A stretch of DNA of 64,000 bases from the NCBI RefSeq assembly GCF_000711955.1, contig NZ_JONR01000009.1, positions 136,601 through 200,600 on the forward strand, given 5' to 3'. Under the pieces are notes generated by a model, which was given only the letters and a program-made list of their open reading frames with translations, was not told the DNA's origin and ran no database searches. This stretch comes from Nevskia soli DSM 19509 (GTDB taxonomy: Bacteria > Pseudomonadota > Gammaproteobacteria > Nevskiales > Nevskiaceae). A program made the translations under genes and the position numbers. Shown here one piece after another: positions 18,532 to 27,878 of this stretch. Position 1 is the stretch's first letter; each line of letters begins with the position of its first letter.

Positions 18532-21500
18532 ATGGCCACCAGGGGAACGTCCAACTCGAAGCGTCCGGTGCGCAGCACCGTCCGGTCTGCCAAGCCTGCG
18601 GCCAAGTCCACTACGCTCAAATCGGTCGCCAGCGTCACAGATCCAAAAGACCTCGATGCCCTGCTGCGCTATGCCGCGGCCAATCCAGGCTCGCGCCAGA
18701 AGTTGCTGCCGACGGCCGAGGCCGCATACCTGCGCGTCGCGCGCGACTTACGCAAGCGGGCGCAGGCTTTGCCGCCGGCGGCGCGGGCGATGCTGGAGCA
18801 ACGCTCCAACGAGCAGTATTTCCGCGCCGTGGTTGCGCGTAATCTGCCCACGCTGTTGCGCCCACCGCGCAAGTCGCCGGTGCCGCCCGCGCAGCCGCAG
18901 CAGCCGCTGCTGCCGTCGGCGCCGCCAGGCGTGCCGCAAAACGTAAAAGCGGTCGCGCATATTGCGTCCGCCAGCGTCAGCTGGGATGCACGTCCCGCGG
19001 CCGAACTGGTGCTCGGCTACACCGTCACACCGCTCATCGGCGGAACCGCGCAAAAGCCGCTCAATGTCGGGCCGGCCACCATCGCAGTGTTTCCAGCATT
19101 GACGCCAGGTACCGCCTACACCTTCGATGTCCACGCCACCAATCTGGCCGGCAGCAGCGCCGAGGGCGCGTCCAATGCGGTGACGCCGACCGCGTTGTCC
19201 GGCAGCGGCGCCTTTGCGCCTACGCTTCCCGCGCTGTCGTCCGATCCGGTGCTGCTGCTCGACCCGCTGGCGGCGCCGGCGCTACCACTGGTGGAGGCAG
19301 CCACGCGCACCGCCGACAAGTGGCGCTATGAATACGTCAAGGAGCTGGCGATCCGCTCGGCCGGCTCAGCGCTGCAGTTCGAGCAACACATCAGCGAACT
19401 GATGCAGCTGGCGATGGTCAAGGTCACCGCCGCCGAGCAGGTCCTCAACCCCGCATTGATCAATGCGCTCAGCGAAATCAACACGATCAAGGCCTCCCTG
19501 GCGGATCTGGGCTCCTCGCAAGACATCGACTCCCTGCTGCCGTCAATGGCAGACCTCGCTGCACAGGCTCTGCTGCTGCCACGCCTGCTCGAGTTCCTGG
19601 CGACGACCAGCCCAATCGGATTCTGGATCAGCCTGTTCGAGGCAATGATCAGTGACCTGGCGGCCGCAATTTTCGCTGACACCAGCTTCAGCCGCACGCG
19701 CAAATTCCTTGATCACACGTTCGGCACCGACGCCGGCATCCAGGCAGGCATCAAGGATGCCGCCAAGAAAGCGTTACAGGACCTCGACGCGCAGATCGAC
19801 GGGATGACCGCGCCGTTGCGTTCGGCGGTGTCGCAGGTGGTTGCCGGCACCAGCCAGGCCATGGGCGCGGTGTTCGAAAGCTTCGACCTGCCGCTGCTGC
19901 TCAACACGCCCGCCGCGCCTCAGCTTCCCGACGTACCCGACGTCGATCCGTTCCTGCAGCTGCAGTCCGGGCTGGACAGCGAAATCGGCCAGCTCACGGA
20001 GAAGATCCGCAGCGCTGTGCATGATCGCTTGAACGGCCTGCTCAGCGGCAGCGACTCGAGCCTGTTCGTCGCCATCGCTGTCACCTACCTGGTGCTGCCG
20101 ATCCTGGCTTTCCTGGTGATCTCGCTGGCCGGCGGCCCGTTCAGCGCGGCACTGCTCGCCGCCGCCGTACTGCTGGCGGTGGAGGAGCTGGTGCATCTGG
20201 TGCTGTCCTGGCTCACCGGCCCGCTGCTGGCCAAGGTCGGCGAGCTCAAAAACGAACTCGGCGACGTCGTGAAGAAAATTCAGCAACTTTTCGCGCGCGC
20301 CTCCAACCTCATCCTCAACCAAAGTCCGGTGCCGTCGCTCGACATCCTGGCCAACGAGCTGCGCGTGCTGAAAGACCTCGCACCGCAGGCCTACCTGGAC
20401 GACGCCGCGGCGCTGCTACGCGATGCGCGCGATGTCGTGCTGCGCAGCGCGCGGGATCTTGCCGGCGCCGCCGAACAAGCGGCCGGTGCGGAGCTGGGCA
20501 CTGCGTTCGAAGTGATCCAGGAGCTCTACGACAATCAACTGCCGGCGGCGCCGATGCTGCCTGGAGGCGCCGACTCGGGCCGCTTCGCCGCGGCCGCTTT
20601 GCTACGCGACCTGGGCAAGCTGGAGCAGCAACGCACCACCGTGCAGGACGGCAAGGACCTCGAAGTTACCCACCGGCTGTCGTTGGCGCGGCTGCTAGGC
20701 AGCGGCGTTGGCGGTCTGTTCGGCGATTTCCTGACGCGGCGCGAAGCGGTGATCCACCTGGATGAATCGCAGCTGACCGACCGCATGTTCCCCGGCATGT
20801 ACCGGGTGCTACTCAAGGACATCCGCGTCAGCGGCCTCTTCGCCACCGTGCCCACGCTGCTGGCCTCCACCGGCATTCCGTTGAGCATTACCCACCTTGG
20901 GGCTTCGAGCACCCGCGTCAAGCGCCGCGCCAACCCTGCGGCGCCGCCGATCGATCTGCCCGACTTCCTGCGCCTGCCCAACCTCGTACCCGGCGATGAC
21001 GCAGCGGCGGTCTTCAAGAGCACAGTGCTGTTGCCGGCGGTCGATGCCGCCGTGACCCGGGCATTGCAGGTCGTCTTTCCGACGCTGCCGCTGCAGACCT
21101 ACGAGATCTACGTTCTGGCCTTGCTGGTGGAGATCGTGCTCAAACTGCCGGACCCCATCGGCCTGCAGTACCGCGACAGACTCCTGCAATTCCCGGCGGA
21201 GGTGCAGAGCCAGCTGCATGCGCCCTCCCTGCCCGACGCAGTGGCGGCAGCCGTCGAAGCAGTGCTCTTCATTCCCACCGCCGGCGCCGGCCAGCCTCTG
21301 CGCGACGGGCGCGGCTTCGTCGATCTGGACCTGGTGCGTGCCGCCACCAGATCGGCGTTGATGCAGGCGCCGTGGGGCGACATCCTCGGCATCTTGCTGA
21401 TCGGCGCTGCCCACGCCACTCCTGGCGAAATCGTGCCCACCGCCAACCGCGACAGTGCGCGCGACCATTTGATCAATGCGCTGCTCACCGGCGGCGGCAA

Positions 21501-22761
21501 CGCCCTGAGCCTGAATGCCACTATCGGGCAAGTATTCGACGATGCGGTGGCGGCCTATCGCAAGCGCATCGCGCGCTGGGGCGGCGCCAGCTTCGAAGAA
21601 GATCCAGACCCGCAGGTGCGCGCGCTCGGTTATGTGCGCCTGGTGCGCGAGGCACCGGCGGAAGCGAGCCTGTTCAACCTGCTGCCCGGCTCGGCGGCAA
21701 CCCCGCAGTTGCAGGCACAGGCCCTGAGCAACTCCGCCGAACCGACACCGCTTGGCGCGCTGTCCTCCCTGCAATACCGCCCGTTCGAGAACCGCGGCCT
21801 CGATGGCCGCCTGTTGCTTCGCTTGGAATCCCTTCCCGACGGATTGGCGCAACTCGGCTCACTACTGCCGGCGCAGCTGAGCGACGTGCTCAGCGACGTG
21901 CTACTGGAAGTCACCGTGCGCGGCTGCTACGACCCCGCGCTGGCCGCCGCGGTGCGCGCCAGCCGGCGCGAGGAATCCGGCGTGCTGGCCATGGCGGGCG
22001 CTGTGCTTTCGCCGGCGCGCAACGTCCTGCTGCCCGGCACCAGCCAGCGCGTCGAAGCCGGCATGAGCGAATTGCGCACGGTACACCTGAGCCTGCGTGC
22101 GCACCGCGATCGCAGCCTGCTGGCCTGGGCCACGGCAGCGCAACTGGCGCCCGCCGCCATGCCGAACATCACCGCCCTGCTGGCTGGTTCCGGCGGCACG
22201 CCGCTGGCGCCGTTGACTTCGTTAGTACCCTTTACACCGCTGGAAGCGGTAACGGATTCGCTGCTGGTCAATTTCACCTTCGACAAGACGCCGCTGCCGG
22301 TGCTGACCACCGAGTCCGCGCTGCGCAGCCTCGCCAGTAACCTGCGGCTGGACCCCGCCGCGCTCGGCTTCGCCGACTTCCAGAACGCCGACGCCGGCCT
22401 GGTCGGCCTTGGGATTGCCGTCATCCCCACCGCCGACGGCGCGCGCGCCGGCGGCACGCTGGTCACCGACGCCGAGCCAATGGGCGTGCAGTGGCAGGTA
22501 GATGGCCTGCTGGCGCCGTTGTTCGACGCCGCCCCTACAACGCTTGCCCCGCTGCCTTCGCGCCTGACTATGACGAGCATCTCGCCAATGTCGCCGGTGC
22601 GCCTGGCCGACCTGTTCAATGCCGGTACGCCGCCCGCAATCCAGGTCGCCATTCCCGCCATCGCATTCGGCGCCAAGCCAATGCTTTACGACGTCATCCT
22701 CAGTCTGAGCTTTCGTGTGCCGCTGCCGGAGGCACCTACGGCGATTGCGGCTGTGAGGTGA
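18532..22761 (+). CDS. Giant FN3-domain protein of unknown function
   Basis: A 1409-residue protein I do not recognise. A basic, Ala/Pro-rich N-terminus is followed by one fibronectin type III domain (about 129-220), a long Leu/Ala-rich helical part, a strongly hydrophobic stretch with two predicted membrane segments (about 508-562) and a large alpha/beta C-terminal half. There is no signal peptide. Near residues 735-775 a segment (VIHLDESQLTDRMFPGMYRV) is reminiscent of the FPGHY region near the C-terminus of insecticidal Tc toxin A subunits; this is only a remote, by-eye resemblance. AAGGA lies ten bases before ATG. Downstream is an integrase relic, suggesting horizontal transfer. Confidence 0.75.
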   Translation: MATRGTSNSKRPVRSTVRSAKPAAKSTTLKSVASVTDPKDLDALLRYAAANPGSRQKLLPTAEAAYLRVARDLRKRAQALPPAARAMLEQRSNEQYFRAVVARNLPTLLRPPRKSPVPPAQPQQPLLPSAPPGVPQNVKAVAHIASASVSWDARPAAELVLGYTVTPLIGGTAQKPLNVGPATIAVFPALTPGTAYTFDVHATNLAGSSAEGASNAVTPTALSGSGAFAPTLPALSSDPVLLLDPLAAPALPLVEAATRTADKWRYEYVKELAIRSAGSALQFEQHISELMQLAMVKVTAAEQVLNPALINALSEINTIKASLADLGSSQDIDSLLPSMADLAAQALLLPRLLEFLATTSPIGFWISLFEAMISDLAAAIFADTSFSRTRKFLDHTFGTDAGIQAGIKDAAKKALQDLDAQIDGMTAPLRSAVSQVVAGTSQAMGAVFESFDLPLLLNTPAAPQLPDVPDVDPFLQLQSGLDSEIGQLTEKIRSAVHDRLNGLLSGSDSSLFVAIAVTYLVLPILAFLVISLAGGPFSAALLAAAVLLAVEELVHLVLSWLTGPLLAKVGELKNELGDVVKKIQQLFARASNLILNQSPVPSLDILANELRVLKDLAPQAYLDDAAALLRDARDVVLRSARDLAGAAEQAAGAELGTAFEVIQELYDNQLPAAPMLPGGADSGRFAAAALLRDLGKLEQQRTTVQDGKDLEVTHRLSLARLLGSGVGGLFGDFLTRREAVIHLDESQLTDRMFPGMYRVLLKDIRVSGLFATVPTLLASTGIPLSITHLGASSTRVKRRANPAAPPIDLPDFLRLPNLVPGDDAAAVFKSTVLLPAVDAAVTRALQVVFPTLPLQTYEIYVLALLVEIVLKLPDPIGLQYRDRLLQFPAEVQSQLHAPSLPDAVAAAVEAVLFIPTAGAGQPLRDGRGFVDLDLVRAATRSALMQAPWGDILGILLIGAAHATPGEIVPTANRDSARDHLINALLTGGGNALSLNATIGQVFDDAVAAYRKRIARWGGASFEEDPDPQVRALGYVRLVREAPAEASLFNLLPGSAATPQLQAQALSNSAEPTPLGALSSLQYRPFENRGLDGRLLLRLESLPDGLAQLGSLLPAQLSDVLSDVLLEVTVRGCYDPALAAAVRASRREESGVLAMAGAVLSPARNVLLPGTSQRVEAGMSELRTVHLSLRAHRDRSLLAWATAAQLAPAAMPNITALLAGSGGTPLAPLTSLVPFTPLEAVTDSLLVNFTFDKTPLPVLTTESALRSLASNLRLDPAALGFADFQNADAGLVGLGIAVIPTADGARAGGTLVTDAEPMGVQWQVDGLLAPLFDAAPTTLAPLPSRLTMTSISPMSPVRLADLFNAGTPPAIQVAIPAIAFGAKPMLYDVILSLSFRVPLPEAPTAIAAVR

Positions 22762-22803
22762 GCTTTGCCCGGACCTGCGGTCGTAGAGCGCGGCTTTGAA
22801 GGG

Positions 22804-23216
22804 TTAGTATCTGCTGGACCAAGTGAGTGTTACCGATGTCTCTGGTCGGCCAGCTGAAAATATGCAGACGTGCGACCGGCTCGGCCGTGCAACGCTTTGC
22901 GCGAGTGCTTGATTCGCACCTCCGATCTTGGAGGTGCTGAACCAGACCGGTTGAGGGCTTTCGTGAGGCGGTTCGACTGCCGCCCTCTCCGCAGCCCGGA
23001 TGAGGTCGTCGATCTCCGCCGCGGAATACCGCTTCGTCACCTCGGGGCCTTGTGCCCCAATGGGTCTTGGTGGCCCTCGACGCTCACCCCTGCCCGGCGC
23101 AAGCGCCGACCGAAGGTGTGCTTGAGATCGTGCACCCGAGTGTCATGGAAGCCCTTTGGCACCTCGGTACCCCGCACGAGCGGCAGATGGCGGGCGCGCC
23201 CAAGCCATTTTCTGAA
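22804..23216 (-). pseudogene. Tyrosine recombinase (phage/island integrase) C-terminal remnant
   Basis: Reading leftwards, one frame gives FRKWLGRARHLPLV, then VHDLKHTFGRRLRRAGV and DPLGHK. This is the catalytic half of a tyrosine integrase in which the box II HxLRHT has Lys for Arg. A stop follows, and the continuation TKRYSAAEIDDLIRAAERA, which carries the nucleophile Tyr, is in another frame. The N-terminal half is absent. It is therefore a dead integrase, and its position beside the FN3 gene marks a former integration boundary. Confidence 0.8.
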
Positions 23217-23228
23217 CGGAGCACGCGA

Positions 23229-23960
23229 TCAGTGTTCCGTCAGGGTCAACAGGATGTCGGCATACCAGACACAGTTCAAGCCGAGGGCTTCATCCAGCTT
23301 CAGGTCTCGGGTGCCGATGTCGAATCGGGCCGAGTGGATCCCGAGCAGGATCCACGGCAAATCGCCATGCGATAAATTCGATGCTGCGGCGCGCATTACG
23401 ACCGGCGCTCCGCTGGTTCCGCGGTGCGTGCGGGCGTCGGTGAGAAAATAGCCCACCCCTTGAAAGCGCAGCCCATAGGATGAGGACACAATCGCCTGAC
23501 GTACTACCGGCATATGATGCAGGGTGTCATGAAACCCGAGTGGAAATCCTACTACCAACAACGGTGTTCCAACTTCTACGTGATCGATGGAACTTGGCAG
23601 GTGCTCAGGTGTGAAGGCTCGGTAGACTGTTGTTTTAGGCAGTGCCGCGCGATCGATTTCGATGGCCGCCACATCGATTCCGCCAGCCCTGTCGATGCCC
23701 TGACGCCAGACGGCATGGCCGTCGCGGTACAGGGGCATGGAGAAGCCCGTCGACTCGGCGAGATTCTGGGGATTGACATGCAATTCGATCTCGATACGGT
23801 CGGGGAAATGCCCGCTGGCTTCGTCGACCAAAACGTGCCGGCTCGTTACCAGGAACAACCGTTGGCCACGCTCGAAGAAAAAACTGCTGGCGTTCGTCAG
23901 AGGCTTCTGCCGATTGAAAGTGAGAATGCGTGCCGCGGTAAGAAGTATGGATTCGATCAT
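23229..23960 (-). CDS. Trypsin-like serine protease (S1 family)
   Basis: A 243-residue chymotrypsin-fold peptidase. The triad is visible as His42 in VTSRHV, Asp96 in IDVAAIEID and Ser183 in HRGTSGAPV. No signal peptide or PDZ domain is apparent, so it is probably cytoplasmic, or exported by an unusual route. It starts 14 bases after the stop of the degenerate receiver gene, forming a two-gene unit. The substrate is unknown. Confidence 0.85.
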   Translation of the reverse strand: MIESILLTAARILTFNRQKPLTNASSFFFERGQRLFLVTSRHVLVDEASGHFPDRIEIELHVNPQNLAESTGFSMPLYRDGHAVWRQGIDRAGGIDVAAIEIDRAALPKTTVYRAFTPEHLPSSIDHVEVGTPLLVVGFPLGFHDTLHHMPVVRQAIVSSSYGLRFQGVGYFLTDARTHRGTSGAPVVMRAAASNLSHGDLPWILLGIHSARFDIGTRDLKLDEALGLNCVWYADILLTLTEH

Positions 23961-23974
23961 GGCGGACCACGGGA

Positions 23975-24397
23975 TTACCCGGCGTGTGCATGGGCCGATC
24001 GTGCGAATGCTTCGATGAAAATGGCCCGGGCGGCGATGGCGGTTTCGATCGCCCCTACCAGTTCCTCGTCCCAGAAAGGAGCGTGCAGCACCGCCAGGGC
24101 GCCGACGGCGATGGCTTGGTCCGACAGCGGGGTCACCCGCTCTTCGCCTATGGCGATGACGGGTATAGCCAAGCCCAGGATATCCATCGCTTTCAGCAGT
24201 TGCACGCCGTGCATGTCCAGCAGGCTGAGTTCGGTCAGCAGGGCATCAGGCTGCTCGCGCACCATGGCTTCGAGGCACTGCTGTGCGGAGGCAAAGGCAT
24301 CAATGCGCCAACCGGAGGCGTCGGCCAGCGGACGTATCGCAGCCAGCATCCTGTCGTCATCGTGAACGAAGAAAATCAAGGGCTGCCGCGTACGCAT
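23975..24397 (-). CDS. Degenerate response-regulator receiver protein
   Basis: A 140-residue single-domain protein with a receiver fold. The N-terminal acidic cluster is present (Asp13-Asp15), but the phosphoacceptor position is Glu56 (LLTELSLLDMHG) and the conserved Lys is replaced by Ala106 (LHAPF). It should therefore not be phosphorylated normally and Glu may mimic the phosphorylated state. An ATG nine codons earlier is possible but has no ribosome binding site; the one chosen has AGAGA upstream. It is co-directional with the trypsin-like protease downstream. Confidence 0.75.
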   Translation of the reverse strand: MRTRQPLIFFVHDDDRMLAAIRPLADASGWRIDAFASAQQCLEAMVREQPDALLTELSLLDMHGVQLLKAMDILGLAIPVIAIGEERVTPLSDQAIAVGALAVLHAPFWDEELVGAIETAIAARAIFIEAFARSAHAHAG

Positions 24398-24424
24398 TGA
24401 AATTCTCTGCGGTTGGATTTCCAT

Positions 24425-24988
24425 GGGTCAAATCGAACGCAACGCCTTGCATTGAGCCAGAACTGTGCCTTGTTAATTTTTGACCCTCGGCGGGCACTCC
24501 TTCAGTTCGCTTCCACACAATGTTGCATCACCATTCGCCGCTTGTCAGCGCGAGTAGACCGGCGGTTTGGTATAGGGACGGAGGCTTGGCCGGGCTGGTT
24601 CGTTACGCCAGGAGCGCACAGCAAGATCAAGCACGTAGCTTGAGTCGAAGCGCACAATGACGATACGGCAAAAGTGCTCAACGATTTCATTCAGACGTCC
24701 GAGGGCATTGTGAAGGGATACGGTGAAGCGGCCAAAACGTGAGCAAGACGGATCCCGTCATTCGCACCAAGCACGGCGGCTCTGAGCCACCCACTCCTGC
24801 TCGACCTGTGGAACTCATTGTGTGTGCGCGGCATTGAATTGCCCTCGTTACCAGTGATCGTATGGGTGAACCGCCCCGGAGAGCTCGGAGGCTGCAGCAT
24901 TCCAGAGAATGGAGCCAGGCCGCGTCCATGTAGTTGTCTCGGCGCGGCAGAACAGGCGCATCTTCAGCACCAGGGGCACGATCAACGC
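24425..24988. other. Region without a recognisable gene, holding a diverged repeat
   Basis: Nothing convincing is encoded here. The stretch 24531-24620 is related to 44899-44990 (about 80 percent by eye); on the minus strand both read a similar peptide (N-P-x-Q then RADKRR), so they may be decayed ends of the same unknown gene. Confidence 0.4.
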
Positions 24989-25303
24989 CTATTCGGCGTC
25001 CGGGATTTTCTGCATTGATGTTGCGTCGCGCTCGTGCACCATCTGTTCCGGTGTGCCGCCGTCATGGACATGCTCGATATCCGCATCAATGGGCGGCATC
25101 GACTCGATCTCCGGAAATGCTCTTGGTGAAGCATTGGCCTCTGATGAGTCGAGATCGTCCCCATCGGGCGACGCCCGATCTTGCCCTGCCTCCTCCGTTG
25201 TTGCGCCTCCAGACAGGGGCGGATGCAATGCCTTTTGGTGGAAACGTGGAACGGCAGCCCGCCGAGGTTTCCGATGCCAGCTTTGTTTTCCGGTCTTGCT
25301 CAT
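24989..25303 (-). CDS. Hypothetical acidic protein
   Basis: A 104-residue protein with no recognised family. The first 25 residues are basic; the rest is polar and acidic (runs of Asp, Glu, Pro, Ser) and probably disordered. The main support is a strong ribosome binding site, GGAGGAG, ending five bases before ATG, and codon use like the neighbours. It stands alone between gene-free stretches. Confidence 0.5.
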   Translation of the reverse strand: MSKTGKQSWHRKPRRAAVPRFHQKALHPPLSGGATTEEAGQDRASPDGDDLDSSEANASPRAFPEIESMPPIDADIEHVHDGGTPEQMVHERDATSMQKIPDAE

Positions 25304-25630
25304 CTGCTCTCCTCCGTACCGCTGGGCTCCCTGCCGACGTTACCGAACAAACAAAGCAGGTTTGCCTCCATCTATTCGTCGAATGCCCCACCCGTACCGC
25401 AGGGCGAGCATTTCGTCGGCTAGCTTCCTGACCTCGCCGTGCCGGAACATGAACATCTTCAGTGGATAGGTATCCCCTTCGGTCCTGATGCGTGGCCCCT
25501 AGCCGCAGATCAGGAACGGATCTGAACCATTACTCTCGATCATCAGCCGAAGCATTTTCTTCAGACCGGGCAGACTACATTTACATTGAAGACCCACGGT
25601 TTCCGGCAACGTCCAGGCATGGCGTGGACA
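25304..25630. other. Region without a recognisable gene
   Basis: About 330 bases between the acidic hypothetical gene and the Lpp-like lipoprotein gene; no coding or structural signal was seen. Confidence 0.4.
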
Positions 25631-25945
25631 TCACTTACGCAGGCTATGCTGGAAGATGCGATCGGACTTCTCGCTGGCCGCCTTCGCGTCGGCTGCGGCC
25701 TGCTCGGCCTTCTGGTTTGCCGCCTGCGCCGCGGCGGCAGCGCGGTTGGCTTCCTCCCCCGCGACATTGACGCTCTCCTGCGCGGCTTGGGCGATGTCCA
25801 AGGCCTGTTTGGCCATGGTCTTGGCAGAATCGGAGTCTTGCGAAGCGCGGACCAGCAGTGCCCGATCCTGGTCACTGAGCGTGGCGCAGCCGCCAAGGAG
25901 GGCAACGAACAGAAACGCGGCGATTGTCGGTTTACAGGTGCGCAT
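25631..25945 (-). CDS. Lpp/OprI-like alanine-zipper lipoprotein
   Basis: A 104-residue lipoprotein. The signal peptide ends in the lipobox LLGGC (Cys20), followed by a long Ala-rich heptad region (about 35-95) typical of the alanine-zipper domain that forms trimeric coiled coils in Lpp and OprI. The C-terminal residues are RK, so a peptidoglycan-linking Lys is possible as in Lpp. AAGGA lies seven bases before ATG. An imperfect FNR-type site lies about 70 bases upstream, and an L,D-transpeptidase, the enzyme class that attaches Lpp, is encoded just upstream on the same strand. Confidence 0.88.
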   Translation of the reverse strand: MRTCKPTIAAFLFVALLGGCATLSDQDRALLVRASQDSDSAKTMAKQALDIAQAAQESVNVAGEEANRAAAAAQAANQKAEQAAADAKAASEKSDRIFQHSLRK

Positions 25946-26009
25946 GATTTATTCCTTTGTTTATGAACAGAACTCCAATTAACTTTAACGGCGATAGGCC
26001 GACGTTAAA

Positions 26010-26023
26010 ATGATCTGGATCAA
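26010..26023 (-). promoter_or_regulatory. FNR/Anr-type operator, one mismatch (weak)
   Basis: ATGATCTGGATCAA differs from TTGAT-N4-ATCAA at the first base. It overlaps the stop of the L,D-transpeptidase gene and lies about 70 bases before the lipoprotein start. Confidence 0.4.
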
Positions 26024-26967
26024 CGGCGCGGCGACGTGACCTGAACCGGCACTCCACGCATCTGCTGCACCGTAATGTAGACGGTCTCCCAATTGATCCG
26101 CGCAGCCTCGGAACCCGCCACCGCGGCCAGCGATGCCTCTACTTCACCTTCGGCAATAGGCTCCGGCGTCTGCCCGGATTCCAGGGCATCGGCGCCCGCC
26201 TGGCCGGAATGGACCTCCAGAAACAGTTCTCCGCCGGACCACCCCGCCTTGAAGCGCTGATCGACCACCGTGACGGGAGTTCCGACACCAACCCGCGCAA
26301 AGAGCCACGCGATGTCTTCCGGGTACAGGCGGATGCATCCGTGACTGTCACGCCGTCCGATGCTGTACGGCCTGTTGGTACCGTGGATGGCGTAGCCACG
26401 CCATCCGAGATAGAGAGCGTAGTCGCCCATCGGGTTGTCTGGACCCGCCGGGACCGATAACGGAAGATCCGGATTCTCCGCGCGCTCCGACGGCGTGGGC
26501 ACCCAGACCGGATGATTGGCCTTCATGTCCACCCGCGTGCGCCCTTGCGGCGTCTGCCAACCCGCGCGGCCGACCCCGATCGGAAAACTCCGGGTTTCAG
26601 ATTCATCCTGAGGGTAAAAGTACAGCCTCAGTTCAGCGAGATTGATGACAATGCCCGTTCGCTGTGCCGCCGGCAGCACGTGTTGCCCGGGCACGAGCAA
26701 GCTCGTGCCGGGCGGCGGTAACCAGGGATCGACACCCGGATTGGCGGCCATGAGTTCGGCAAAGCCGAGGTCGAAGCGTCGCGCGATATCCAACAGCGTG
26801 TCCCCGCGCTGGACCGAATAGGTGGAAGTCTTACCCATCAGGTCGTCCGCGCCGCACGGCAAGCAAGGACCAAGCATGAGCACTACCGACGCGAGCCAAG
26901 CGCTCCAGAACACCTTCCGCACGCTAGTTGCAGCACCAAGCCACGAAGTTGAGGGCAAGGCCGACAT
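26020..26967 (-). CDS. L,D-transpeptidase with LysM domain (ErfK/YbiS-like)
   Basis: A 315-residue exported enzyme. A signal peptide (about 1-40) is followed by a LysM motif (about 49-93, YSVQRGDTLLDIARRF) and a YkuD domain (about 104-245). The catalytic signature HGTNRP...SHGCIRL gives His195, His209 and nucleophile Cys211. Such enzymes cross-link peptidoglycan 3-3 or attach Lpp-type lipoproteins, and the lipoprotein gene downstream supports the latter. The long frame upstream is not coding; the ATG chosen gives a good signal peptide. About 75 residues after the YkuD domain are poorly conserved. Confidence 0.9.
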   Translation of the reverse strand: MSALPSTSWLGAATSVRKVFWSAWLASVVLMLGPCLPCGADDLMGKTSTYSVQRGDTLLDIARRFDLGFAELMAANPGVDPWLPPPGTSLLVPGQHVLPAAQRTGIVINLAELRLYFYPQDESETRSFPIGVGRAGWQTPQGRTRVDMKANHPVWVPTPSERAENPDLPLSVPAGPDNPMGDYALYLGWRGYAIHGTNRPYSIGRRDSHGCIRLYPEDIAWLFARVGVGTPVTVVDQRFKAGWSGGELFLEVHSGQAGADALESGQTPEPIAEGEVEASLAAVAGSEAARINWETVYITVQQMRGVPVQVTSPRR

Positions 26968-27032
26968 AGCTTCCCAGAATATTTTTCCTACCACGCCTCG
27001 AATGGCCGGCCCACTCTGCGCAATGATCCGGG

Positions 27033-27449
27033 TCAAAGCCGCTCCGCCGGCTGAAGGTTTCGTTGGCCCTCGCGGCTGCTTGGCCGCAGCGCTGAGTGGG
27101 CAATGCCCTCCGCAGCGGACGTTTTCGAAGGACGGCGGGCCAGCGGGAATATGTCGTGCTCGATAAGTCCCGCAAACAAATCCTGCGCACCTGCGGATTC
27201 CATGAACACATAGGCCGGCTCGTAACTCCGTCCCAAGTCCAAGAAGATTACGCCCATGCCATCGGGACCGGCATCCGCGTAGCAAGCAGCTGCGATGTCG
27301 CTCCAGGCGAAATTCCGGTTGCGCCCGACCTGCAAGGGCATGCAAAGGCGCACCGAATGCCTGTCGCATTCGACTCTGCCAAGGTTCGCCGGCGGGGTGC
27401 GCTGGCAGATCTCCACGCTCAGAGCCGAAACCTTGGCCAGAAACTCCAT
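27033..27449 (-). CDS. Hypothetical protein upstream of the L,D-transpeptidase
   Basis: A 138-residue protein of no recognised family. The first 105 residues look like a compact alpha/beta domain (for example GVIFLDLGRSYEPAYVFME); the tail is polar. GGAG lies eight bases before ATG. It is 65 bases upstream of the transpeptidase gene on the same strand, so the two are probably co-transcribed. A one-mismatch FNR-type site lies about 340 bases upstream, in the interval shared with the BON gene. Confidence 0.55.
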   Translation of the reverse strand: MEFLAKVSALSVEICQRTPPANLGRVECDRHSVRLCMPLQVGRNRNFAWSDIAAACYADAGPDGMGVIFLDLGRSYEPAYVFMESAGAQDLFAGLIEHDIFPLARRPSKTSAAEGIAHSALRPSSREGQRNLQPAERL

Positions 27450-27878
27450 GTGTCACTCCGATGTTGAATTTACTTCATTATTCTGGCCGGGGACCGCACC
27501 AGCAATGCGGTTTTACCGAAGGTGGGCTACGTAGTTGCCGCAAACGCGAACGCACACTTGGCGAAAGATATCCCCGGCTTCATGCAGCACTTTTCCCAGT
27601 GGAAAAGGCACCAGCTCCAAATAGGGGGCAGACGACCCCGCACATCTGCGGACAATGCCCCGAGAAGGCGGTTGTGCTGTGGGGTTGGCACCGTACTGGG
27701 CAGGAACCCTGTCATTGTGAGATTTCCAATGCGGCGCAGTTCGTTTTGAAAAATCAGGTTGCCAAACCGTCGGCAGATTGGCATTGACATGGATCAACGT
27801 GTGTAGTTGCGAATATTGAGATATTCAACAATCGCTGGAGTTACTCGACCACTTGGCTATTTATCTGCGAGGCGCCTC
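27450..27878. other. Divergent regulatory interval
   Basis: This 430-base interval separates the hypothetical/L,D-transpeptidase unit from the BON-mgtA unit. Apart from the FNR-type operator near its right end no feature was recognised. Confidence 0.45.
27783..27796 (+). promoter_or_regulatory. FNR/Anr-type operator, one mismatch
   Basis: TTGACATGGATCAA, one base from TTGAT-N4-ATCAA, centred about 90 bases before the BON-domain lipoprotein start. Confidence 0.65.
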
